64,000 nucleotides of DNA from Euzebya tangerina (lineage in GTDB: Bacteria > Actinomycetota > Nitriliruptoria > Euzebyales > Euzebyaceae), in the NCBI RefSeq assembly GCF_003074135.1, contig NZ_PPDK01000001.1:2852001-2916000 (forward strand), read 5' to 3'. Numbering within the stretch: position 1 is the first letter of the stretch; every line of letters begins with the position of its first letter. This document shows positions 7,875-13,788 of this stretch, one piece after another. The translations under genes and the position numbers were made by a program. The notes under the pieces are model-generated. The model worked only from the letters and a program-made list of their open reading frames with translations. It made no database searches and was not told where the DNA came from.

Positions 7875-8130
7875 GTCCGCCGAGGGCTTCCTGACGATCC
7901 TCGACACCTTCGGGGTCATCGGCTCCCTCGTGGTTGTGCTGATCCTCATCCTCCTGGGCTACCTCCGCGTCGGCCGCGAGGTCGACAAGATCGAGAAGCG
8001 AGCCGAAGCCAACGAGGAGCGCTACGGGCAAGCCATCCGAGACCTCGCTGACTCCGTGGGCGACATGGCCGACACCACCGAGGCCACCCACGACATCGTC
8101 AAACGGCTGCAGGAACGAGCACGGCAATGA
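7864..8130 (+). CDS. Single-span membrane protein with coiled coil (holin/antiholin candidate)
   Basis: This 88-residue protein has one strong span (about residues 18-40, GVIGSLVVVLILILLGYL). A charged heptad-like helix follows (about 44-85; EVDKIEKRAEANEERY), predicted to form a cytoplasmic coiled coil. The layout matches many actinophage holin-like or Rz-like proteins next to an endolysin. The ATG at 7864 lies inside the end of the upstream gene. A GTG-less longer frame from 7780 is a shadow. Its stop overlaps the next ATG (ATGA). Confidence 0.6.
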   Translation: MGVESAEGFLTILDTFGVIGSLVVVLILILLGYLRVGREVDKIEKRAEANEERYGQAIRDLADSVGDMADTTEATHDIVKRLQERARQ

Positions 8131-8393
8131 CCACACGCTTCCTCATCGCCCTGGCGGTCCTGACCCTGCTCGTGCTCATCATCTGCACTTGGCGAGCCGT
8201 GCAGCGCCGCATGGCCGCGCCCGCCATCGAACCCCCCACCGACCTCCTCACCCGAACCTCAGCCCTGCGCCAGCGGGCACGCCGTCTCCGAGACGAGTCC
8301 TTGGAGATCCGAGCCGCCAACCACTTCGTGGAAGCGATCGAGCACGCCCTCTCCGGCTGGCCCGACCCCGACCAGGAGACCCCCCAACCGTGA
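8127..8393 (+). CDS. Small membrane-anchored protein of the lysis cassette
   Basis: This 88-residue protein has an N-terminal span (about residues 5-23, FLIALAVLTLLVLIICTW) followed by a basic helix (QRARRLRDESLEIRAAN). This N-in, cytosol- or wall-facing helical layout resembles spanin- or antiholin-like partners, but no family is recognised. ATGA and GTGA overlaps join it to both neighbours. Confidence 0.55.
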   Translation: MTTRFLIALAVLTLLVLIICTWRAVQRRMAAPAIEPPTDLLTRTSALRQRARRLRDESLEIRAANHFVEAIEHALSGWPDPDQETPQP

Positions 8394-8740
8394 GCCTCTA
8401 CCTCGCAGTCATCACCACCCTGCACATCGTCACCATGACCAGCGGAGTCGCCTTCACCGCCATCTACACCGCGACCCGCCACCAGGCCCGACGCATGACG
8501 GATCTCCTGCTGGCCGCACCGGCACTGTTCGCCCTGCAGTCGCTGCGCAGCCTCATCCTGATCGTGACGGCCGACGACGAGATCACCTTCACGTGGTCAC
8601 GAGCTGACATCTGGGGAACGGTCGGCGACGTCACCGCCCTCGTCGTGCAGATCGCCGTGGCGACCGGCTCGGTCCTGTTCCTGGTCGCCATGCTCAAGCT
8701 GACCCGCAAGACCCACCCGTTGCGCCGGGTCACGGATTAG
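8390..8740 (+). CDS. Small three- to four-span membrane protein
   Basis: This 116-residue protein has spans at about residues 3-27, 39-60 and 78-103 and a basic C-terminus. It starts at a GTG overlapping the preceding TGA. It is the last of the coupled run 6706-8740, so it probably shares the lysis-cassette transcript. No function can be assigned from sequence. Confidence 0.55.
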   Translation: MSLYLAVITTLHIVTMTSGVAFTAIYTATRHQARRMTDLLLAAPALFALQSLRSLILIVTADDEITFTWSRADIWGTVGDVTALVVQIAVATGSVLFLVAMLKLTRKTHPLRRVTD

Positions 8741-8805
8741 AGTCGAAGGTGAAGGAGGCCCTGGGAACGGGGGCTCAACCGACTCACCCGGAAGGGGATT
8801 CATCT

Positions 8806-9174
8806 GTGAACGACATCAAGGTCATGGACGGCTTGAAGTTTGACGTCATGCACACCGACAACGCAGCTCTCATGCACTGCCCGTCGTGTGGCGAGGGGTA
8901 CACCCACATCACTGGAGTCCACGTGGGCGGACGCCCGAAAGAAGACGGTCCGTTCGAGAACGTGATCGTCGAGGGCTCCAAGGTCAGAGAGCATGTCCCC
9001 GCCGGTCTCATGGCGATGCCTGACTGGCCCAACCTTCGGCGGGACTACGTGACGTTGACGGGCTGGTGTGAGATGTGCCACGGCTCGTTTGGCATCTCCT
9101 TCATCCAGCACAAGGGCCAGACATTCGTCCAGCCGCTTACCAACTCGTGGAGCGCAGTGAAGCCCGGCAGATAG
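8806..9174 (+). CDS. Zinc-ribbon hypothetical protein
   Basis: This 122-residue protein has a CPSCGEGYTH pair near residue 26 and a CEMCHG pair near 91 that together would form a zinc ribbon around a beta-rich core. Small proteins of this kind occur as accessory genes on actinobacterial mobile elements, and the role is unknown. The GTG at 8806 is chosen because GGAAGGGG lies 8-9 bases upstream; an upstream GTG at 8749 would add 19 residues without a good site. A strong hairpin (9271-9308) follows about 100 bases after the stop. Confidence 0.6.
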   Translation: MNDIKVMDGLKFDVMHTDNAALMHCPSCGEGYTHITGVHVGGRPKEDGPFENVIVEGSKVREHVPAGLMAMPDWPNLRRDYVTLTGWCEMCHGSFGISFIQHKGQTFVQPLTNSWSAVKPGR

Positions 9175-9235
9175 GCGCTCTGCCTACCACGCCGCGCTAC
9201 GCTTCCTAGACCGCGGAGCCTGTCCATGGTCCGGC

Positions 9236-9359
9236 CGGATATCCATACCGGGGTCGGCATATCCGCACAGCAACGCCCCTCACTCCCTTCCGCGGACGAG
9301 GGGCGTTGTCGCGTTCTAAGGGCCTCTGAGGCTGTCTCACGTGGGTCAGGACCCTTAGA
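9236..9359. other. Structured non-coding stretch with three inverted repeats
   Basis: The gap 9175-9461 holds no gene. It contains CGGATAT (9236-9242) with ATATCCG (9259-9265); an 11-bp perfect stem (9271-9281 with 9298-9308); and TCTAAGGG (9315-9322) with CCCTTAGA (9352-9359), whose pairing extends inward with a bulge. The middle one is probably a terminator. The outer two could be operators or RNA stems. Confidence 0.55.
9271..9308 (+). terminator. Strong 11-bp hairpin, probable terminator
   Basis: CAACGCCCCTC at 9271-9281 pairs perfectly with GAGGGGCGTTG at 9298-9308 across a 16-base loop. No long T-run follows, as is usual in high-GC actinobacteria. Its position after the forward-reading gene 8806-9174 supports termination of the lysis-side transcript. 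Confidence 0.6.
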
Positions 9360-9461
9360 GCCCTATCGTCGCTCCTGGGGCGCCTGAGAAGCGCTGAGAG
9401 GACGTGTCAGCCGACCGACTGCAGGGGTAGGACCGGCGTGCAGTCGATCAGGAGGGCGTAC

Positions 9462-9683
9462 GTGGTCAAGAGCTGGGACGAGATCGAAGCCGACGACCGG
9501 CGCAGCAACGCCAAGTGGAACGCGATCATGTGGTCGCTCTCGCTGGTCTTCTGGATCGGCTTCTACGTCTTCGACTCCGACGCGTGGAAGCTGATTCTCC
9601 TCGTGCTGAACGCGCTGAGCGTTGTCTACTGGGTCATCGTCTACCGCAAATCCAGCCCGGACCACGGAGAGGGCACATCGTGA
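9462..9683 (+). CDS. Small two-span membrane protein
   Basis: This 73-residue protein has an acidic N-terminus (KSWDEIEADDRR) and two hydrophobic segments at about residues 21-36 and 42-60. The GTG at 9462 has GGAGGG 5-6 bases upstream, a much better start than the ATG-less frame from 9438. The TGA overlaps the GTG of the next gene. No family is recognised. Confidence 0.6.
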   Translation: MVKSWDEIEADDRRSNAKWNAIMWSLSLVFWIGFYVFDSDAWKLILLVLNALSVVYWVIVYRKSSPDHGEGTS

Positions 9684-9835
9684 TCGCCCTTGACGTTGGA
9701 ATCATCGCGTTCGCTCTTCTGATCTATGGCTTGGAGTGGCGGAAGCGCCGGAAGCGTGGGACACCAATCGACCCAACCGACTACGCCGCCGTTGCCGCAG
9801 TCGTGGCTTTCATTGGCTTCGTACTGATCCTCTGA
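9680..9835 (+). CDS. 51-residue two-span membrane protein
   Basis: This very short protein has spans at about residues 3-17 and 37-51, separated by a strongly basic loop (WRKRRKRG). The GTG overlaps the upstream TGA, which indicates coupled translation with the preceding small membrane protein. The two may form a hetero-oligomer, but that is inference. Confidence 0.5.
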   Translation: MIALDVGIIAFALLIYGLEWRKRRKRGTPIDPTDYAAVAAVVAFIGFVLIL

Positions 9836-9865
9836 CCGTCACAGCCATCTGCCACGATCAGACCC

Positions 9866-10021
9866 ATGAGCAGACCACCACTCGTCGCCCCCTACCTCGC
9901 CCGCTGCCCGAGCTGCTGCCGTCCGTTCAAGGGGCGCGTGGATCTCAGGGTCGAGCCACCGAGCGGACGCATGACGTGCCCGTGGTGCCTCGCATCGGTG
10001 CTGCTGATCTCCGACGTGTGA
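9866..10021 (+). CDS. 51-residue zinc-ribbon protein
   Basis: The protein has a CPSC pair near residue 14 and a CPWC pair near residue 38, four cysteines that should bind one zinc, with a basic linker between. It starts at an ATG 30 bases after the preceding stop. Its last 11 codons and stop lie inside the 36-bp repeat that recurs at 10966-11001. That makes the 3' end of this gene the apparent target site of the segment that follows. Confidence 0.55.
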   Translation: MSRPPLVAPYLARCPSCCRPFKGRVDLRVEPPSGRMTCPWCLASVLLISDV

Positions 10022-10022
10022 G
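9987..10022 (+). repeat. 36-bp perfect direct repeat, copy 1
   Basis: Bases 9987-10022 are identical to 10966-11001, offset by 979 bases. This copy covers the 3' end of the zinc-ribbon gene (residues LASVLLISDV, then stop). The arrangement resembles a segment inserted into a gene 3' end with regeneration of the coding sequence. Confidence 0.85.
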
Positions 10023-10240
10023 TGGCTGAATAGCTAGAGGGGAGCGTCCTTGAGTGACGGTCACTTCGCAGTCTTCGCAACGGATCCTAGGGTTCGGGCT
10101 AGGCGAGAGGGGAGAAGCTGGACTAGCATCTGCTTTCTAAGGATCCGGCTCTTCACGCCGATAAGTGTGAAAGACTCCCCGAATTCGCTGTGATCTTCGC
10201 CAGGACTAAGGTCCTGACACCCTGCCCTGGAGGCCCTGTC

Positions 10241-10555
10241 ATGTCTGACCTTCTTGACCGCCCACAGACAACTCCCCCCCACAAGATCGACGCCCTAGCC
10301 ATGATTGAGGACGTCGAAGCATCTGTCCCACCAGCGTTCAAGGAGCGGTTCCACGACGACATGATGCAGGCTCTAACCGAGAGTGGTCGGCAACAGGACC
10401 TCACGATCGTCATCAACGCGGTCTACCACTGGAAGTGGTCGATCGAGGTCCACGCGAACCCGCACTTCCACGCGGCGCTCAGCGAGTTCGGTGATGGCGA
10501 AGGTATTGCTGCTGATGCACAGGAGCTGGATATCGACGCCTTCTTCGGGCTCTAG
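10241..10555 (+). CDS. 104-residue hypothetical protein, DUF6247/antitoxin-like
   Basis: The ATG has GGAGG about 7 bases upstream. The protein is acidic and helical. A segment at about residues 25-60 (VEASVPPAFKERFHDDMMQAL...) resembles the short helical DUF6247 family often found before RelE-like toxins. That likeness is by eye only. It lies inside the interval bounded by the 36-bp repeats and converges with the next gene, sharing 4 bases of overlap at the stops. The 219 bases upstream (10022-10240) are more AT-rich than the element average and probably hold its promoter, though no confident -35/-10 pair was found. Confidence 0.5.
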   Translation: MSDLLDRPQTTPPHKIDALAMIEDVEASVPPAFKERFHDDMMQALTESGRQQDLTIVINAVYHWKWSIEVHANPHFHAALSEFGDGEGIAADAQELDIDAFFGL

Positions 10556-10866
10556 GTCGTCTTCTTGCTGACAGTGAGCGGAACGACGTACGGGTAGTCG
10601 ACGTAGTAGATCACCGAGAGTTGCAAGTCGTGGCCACTGACCGGGACGTTCCAAACCGTTCGAGGATTCAGCGGGCTCAGCTTGTGGGTGTAGCCAGCGA
10701 GTGTCTCCAATGACTGGCGATCAGACAGACACTTGACGATGTCCTTCAGTGTTCGGCCTACGGCCTGTCGCTGGGTTGTGCTGAGCTGAAGGACCGCCAT
10801 GCTTTGTTCAAGCTGGTTGCTGGTTCCCTTCATGACCTTGTACTGAACGTTGGTGGGCTGCGTCAT
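10552..10866 (-). CDS. 104-residue hypothetical protein in repeat-flanked segment
   Basis: This protein has an N-terminal helical half (SNQLEQSMAVLQLSTTQRQAVGRTLKDIVKCL) and a C-terminal beta-rich half (LQLSVIYYVDYPYVVPLTVSKK). The second half loosely recalls RelE-type toxins (alternating aromatic strands, basic tail), but no catalytic signature is evident. It is the convergent partner of 10241-10555 in the repeat-bounded interval. Codon use is less GC-biased than in chromosomal genes, consistent with recent acquisition. Confidence 0.5.
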   Translation of the reverse strand: MTQPTNVQYKVMKGTSNQLEQSMAVLQLSTTQRQAVGRTLKDIVKCLSDRQSLETLAGYTHKLSPLNPRTVWNVPVSGHDLQLSVIYYVDYPYVVPLTVSKKTT

Positions 10867-10965
10867 GGGACTGACCTACTTCTGCGACTTCGTACGGTTG
10901 ATGCTTGGGCAAGAATCTCAGGATACTGGTGACCCCGGTCATCAAGGCTGAAGCCCCCGTCCCGG

Positions 10966-11001
10966 GCCTCGCATCGGTGCTGCTGATCTCCGACGTGTGA
11001 G
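10966..11001 (+). repeat. 36-bp perfect direct repeat, copy 2
   Basis: This is identical to 9987-10022. Here it encodes only the orphan C-terminal LASVLLISDV fragment of the upstream zinc-ribbon gene. A third, partial copy (about 20 bases with one or two mismatches) lies at 11184-11204, after the next small gene. Confidence 0.85.
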
Positions 11002-11019
11002 CGTGCGATCATGGAGAGC

Positions 11020-11190
11020 ATGACGACATACAAGAAGGTGAGCTGGTTGTGCACCGAGTGCGAGGACAACGAGCCAAGCGAGTACATGCACCACGACGAC
11101 GCCTTCAGGCAAGCCGAAGCGCACGATCGCGAGCGTCACCGCGGTGAGAAGAAGACCATCCACCGCTACGAGAACGGTGGAGTCGGCTGA
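11020..11190 (+). CDS. 56-residue small charged protein with CxxC motif
   Basis: The protein is short and hydrophilic, with one CTEC pair near residue 11 and many His, Glu and Arg residues (HHDDAFRQAEAHDRERHRG). A further metal site using histidines is possible. The ATG at 11020 or 11011 is in frame; neither has a strong ribosome-binding site. It lies between repeat copy 2 and the partial third copy. No family is recognised. Confidence 0.5.
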   Translation: MTTYKKVSWLCTECEDNEPSEYMHHDDAFRQAEAHDRERHRGEKKTIHRYENGGVG

Positions 11191-11229
11191 TCTCCGACCT
11201 GTGAGCACAACGCGTCTAAAGTGCGAGCC

Positions 11230-11676
11230 ATGCAGATGACAACGAGCTGGACATGTGATGTCTGTGGCGAGGACTCCGTCACGGCCGACAACGGTTACGT
11301 GGTGTGGGATATGGACCGCGAGACGATGGAGGATCACAGCTTCTCGATCATCCATCAGTCTCGATGCGACGACGACACGATGGCGTCTTCAAGCCCGTTG
11401 GCGGAGTTCTTGGGGCCTGACGGCTTGGCCAATCTGACATCGTTGCTGAGCCTTGGGCCGGTCATGATGAAGCGCGAGAGCCGCGATCGTCCTCCTCCGA
11501 AGGACATGACTCAGTTCATCGACTTCTTCCGTCGACTCCAGCTACCCGGATACGAGCAGGCCCGTCCCAACTTCCAAACCGAAGTGGCCTACGAGCGCTT
11601 GTACGACGCGAGCGAACTCTACCCGTATCTGCAGACCAATCTTGACTGGATCGCCGACCTCGATCCCGACTACTAG
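11230..11676 (+). CDS. Conserved hypothetical protein with N-terminal zinc ribbon
   Basis: This protein of about 148 residues begins with TSWTCDVCGEDSV, followed by a YVVWDMDRETMEDHSF strand region and an IIHQSRCDDD segment that may supply a third and fourth zinc ligand. It then has a helical LAEFLGPDGLANLTSLLSLGP region and an FIDFFRRLQLPGYEQARP motif near residue 98. The arrangement recurs in uncharacterised bacterial proteins, and the function is unknown. Starts at 11221 (GTG), 11230 or 11236 (ATG) are all possible. It is the last gene of the element. Confidence 0.65.
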   Translation: MQMTTSWTCDVCGEDSVTADNGYVVWDMDRETMEDHSFSIIHQSRCDDDTMASSSPLAEFLGPDGLANLTSLLSLGPVMMKRESRDRPPPKDMTQFIDFFRRLQLPGYEQARPNFQTEVAYERLYDASELYPYLQTNLDWIADLDPDY

Positions 11677-11685
11677 GCTCTCTGC

Positions 11686-11705
11686 CAGTGCACACTCAGT
11701 GCACA
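11686..11705 (+). repeat. CAGTGCACA direct repeats near element right end
   Basis: CAGTGCACA occurs at 11686-11694 and 11697-11705, an 11-bp period that places the sites on one DNA face. The same octamer forms the palindrome in the int/xis control region (1071-1090). The rest of 11677-11878 holds a 10-bp repeat GAAACGACCG (11715-11724, 11797-11806) and a small GCCGG/CCGGC hairpin, but no gene or tRNA fragment. Confidence 0.55.
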
Positions 11706-11878
11706 TGACAACCTGAAACGACCGGATCTGACCACAGACGTCCTGACCGTCGATCAGGTGAAACCGCAGGTCAGAGCCGGTTTGCTCGACTAGCTCGAAA
11801 CGACCGAAACCATCGGTTCGCAAACTCGCTTATCGCCGGTTCGTTCCGGCCCGGGCCTCTCACCTCGCCGCGGGCTGG

Positions 11879-12277
11879 CTACTCCTCGAGTGGCACCGGA
11901 TTGCCGTCATCGTCGACACCGACCAGATCGCCGGTGCCGAGCACGTCGCGGAGCTGCGCCAGCCGTGCCGGGTCGTTGTCGTAGCTGACGACGATGAAGC
12001 CCGAGCCCAGGATCCACGGCCCGTCTGTCTGATTGCTGGAGGACCGAATGCTGTCCTCCTCGGTGTCGGTGAACACGACGGTGATGTCCCCGTCTTCGTC
12101 GTCCTCGCAGGTGATCAGGTCGGGGAGCGGCTCGCGACGTTCGCGGCAGGCGACCAAGCCCTCCTCCTCGAACTGGTCGAGGATCGCCGCGGCGGTCTCC
12201 GCCGGCGGCCCGGACGTGCACCCCGCGAGCAGCCCCGCGATGATCACCCAGGAACCGAGGGCTCGACGCGCGGCCAC
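11879..12277 (-). CDS. Predicted secreted lipoprotein
   Basis: This 132-residue protein begins with a type-II signal peptide (basic start, hydrophobic stretch, LLAGC lipobox with Cys near residue 20), so it is probably lipidated outside the membrane. The mature part is acidic, with an LVACRERREPLPDLITCEDD segment that could form one disulfide, and ends with GVDDDGNPVPLEE. No family is recognised. It starts 1 base after the stop of the LPXTG-type protein gene, so the two are almost certainly co-transcribed. Confidence 0.75.
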   Translation of the reverse strand: MAARRALGSWVIIAGLLAGCTSGPPAETAAAILDQFEEEGLVACRERREPLPDLITCEDDEDGDITVVFTDTEEDSIRSSSNQTDGPWILGSGFIVVSYDNDPARLAQLRDVLGTGDLVGVDDDGNPVPLEE

Positions 12278-12278
12278 C

Positions 12279-13739
12279 CTAGCCCTCGCGACGTCGCAGA
12301 GAGACCAGGATCAGGCCGCTGAGGAGCATGAGCCCGAGTGCTGGAAGCGCGACGGTCGATCGTGAACCCGTGCGGGGCAGGTTGGTCTGGGAGTTGCTCG
12401 AACCGGAGCTCGAGTTGCTGGAGCTCGAACCAGAGGTGGAGGTTGCGGTGAAATCGGCGGTCGCACCGGCCTGGGTCCGATTCAGCTCAAGGCTGATGGC
12501 CGACCCGGTTCCCTCGGGAATCAGACCGACCGCCACCGGCTCGGTCAGGACCACGACACCGGTTGGGTCCGACGGTGGGTCGAAGTTCTCCTGGAAGCCG
12601 CCAGGTTCGACGCACGTCTGAAGACCTCGGTCGCTGAGGAAGCAGGACTCCTCCTCCGTGGTGCCCAGATCCAATCGGAGTGCACCGGCGCTCCGGTCGA
12701 GATCGACGCCCGCATTGGCCGCCGCGGGTGTCCGGAGGTCGGGAGGGAGGATCTCGAGCAGTCCAGTTGGGAGCTCGCGAACGATGTCAGCCGTGTCAGT
12801 CGTCGAGTCGGCGCCGAGCGCCTCGAGCACCCCCGGGAGCATGGTCACCGTGACGTCGGGCTGATCCCTGTCCGTCGCCGGACGAGCCGTGCCATTGGCG
12901 GCGGCCGCCGACCGTGCCGCACCGATCTCGATGATGAACAGGCCATCAGGTGCGTCGGCGCGGTCTTGGTCGGTTGGGATGACGGTGATGATGGAGGGCC
13001 CGACGGTCGACTCGGTGCGGATGACGCGATCGCTGAAGACCGAGGTGCTCACCCCGTCGCCGCCGTACATCGTCACCAGAGGTCGGTCGGTGAGGTCCGC
13101 GCGCAGCTCGCTGACGGCCTCCTCGATCTCATCGAGCGCCGGGTCGCCCTGAGGGAGCGCGGCGAGCGCCTGATCAAGGCGGATCAGGTTGTCGGTCATT
13201 CCCTGCACGCCGGGCGAGGACAGGTCAGCCACGGCCGCGTCGGTGAGGAGCAGTTCGAGCTGCGCACCGTCCGCCTCACTGCGCGCCCCGGTCGTGCTCG
13301 TCGTTGCCTGTGCCTCGCCGAGCCGTCCGCTCAGGTAGGCCTCCAGGTTGCCGGCAGCACCATCGTCCAGGTTCGCTGCGTCGACGGTGTCGTTGGTGAC
13401 CGCCGTGCCTCGGCGTGCCTCGGCCTCCGCTCCAGCGGGTTCGAGTGCGCCGGCAGCGTCTGCACACGTGATCGCTGTGCAGTCCGATCCGGACGCGCTC
13501 AGGTGGTTGACCTGCAACTCAACAGTGTCCAGCTCGTTGCCGCCGATCTCGACCTCGAGGCCGTTGACCGTCCCAGCACCGGCGAAGAGCAGGCGGTTCG
13601 CCACCCCCGACCCGGCATCGAGTTCCGTCGTCGGGTCGGTGTCGGACGTCGTGTCGTTCGTCTGGGAGTTCTGGGCTCCGCCGGGCAGCGCGGGAAGCAG
13701 GAGCGCCACGAACAGGGCACCCACGAACAGCTTCTTCAT
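12279..13739 (-). CDS. Secreted LPXTG-type cell-wall-anchored protein
   Basis: This 486-residue protein has an N-terminal signal peptide (MKKLFVGALFVALLLPALPGGAQ, cleaved after about residue 22) and a C-terminal sorting signal: LPRTG, a hydrophobic span (VALPALGLMLLSGLILVSL) and a RRREG tail. A sortase should link it to peptidoglycan. The body is acidic and Ala/Thr-rich with few cysteines, and a Ser/Asn-rich spacer precedes the anchor. No catalytic domain is recognised. The ATG at 13739 is chosen because it begins the signal peptide; longer in-frame starts overlap the AarF gene. It sits 49 bases behind that gene and just before the lipoprotein. No sortase gene is in the window. Confidence 0.8.
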   Translation of the reverse strand: MKKLFVGALFVALLLPALPGGAQNSQTNDTTSDTDPTTELDAGSGVANRLLFAGAGTVNGLEVEIGGNELDTVELQVNHLSASGSDCTAITCADAAGALEPAGAEAEARRGTAVTNDTVDAANLDDGAAGNLEAYLSGRLGEAQATTSTTGARSEADGAQLELLLTDAAVADLSSPGVQGMTDNLIRLDQALAALPQGDPALDEIEEAVSELRADLTDRPLVTMYGGDGVSTSVFSDRVIRTESTVGPSIITVIPTDQDRADAPDGLFIIEIGAARSAAAANGTARPATDRDQPDVTVTMLPGVLEALGADSTTDTADIVRELPTGLLEILPPDLRTPAAANAGVDLDRSAGALRLDLGTTEEESCFLSDRGLQTCVEPGGFQENFDPPSDPTGVVVLTEPVAVGLIPEGTGSAISLELNRTQAGATADFTATSTSGSSSSNSSSGSSNSQTNLPRTGSRSTVALPALGLMLLSGLILVSLRRREG

Positions 13740-13788
13740 GACAGAGGAACCCCTGGTCGCTAGACGGCTACTGGCGGAGCGGTCGAGT

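Larger units (their letters stand above)
1..11878. mobile_element. Phage-derived integrated element (left end outside window)
   Basis: The segment opens with a tyrosine integrase reading out of the window and a divergent excisionase-like gene. It continues with small early-type genes, a tail-protein remnant, an endolysin and small membrane genes, and ends before a chromosomal lipoprotein gene at 11879. Gene size (50-200 aa), overlapping starts and zinc-ribbon content differ sharply from the DNA to the right. No capsid, portal, terminase or conjugation (FtsK/Tra) gene is present, so this is a deleted prophage or satellite-like element rather than a complete phage or AICE. The right boundary is placed between 11677 and 11878 from gene content only. 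No tRNA-like attachment target is visible there, and the left attachment site should lie beyond the integrase 3' end, off-window. Confidence 0.8.

Noticed and set aside
10929-11000. 24-codon frame ending LASVLLISDV
   Set aside because: It is the duplicated 3' tail of the 9866-10021 gene carried by the 36-bp repeat, not an independent gene.
11820-11860. Possible tRNA 3' end (TTCG loop with GCCGG/CCGGC stem) as attachment target
   Set aside because: The loop has 6 rather than 7 bases and no acceptor or anticodon arm can be drawn, so it is not a tRNA fragment.
12966-13763. Long plus-strand frames opposite the LPXTG protein gene
   Set aside because: They are high-GC shadow frames; the minus strand has the signal peptide, the sorting signal and coherent composition.
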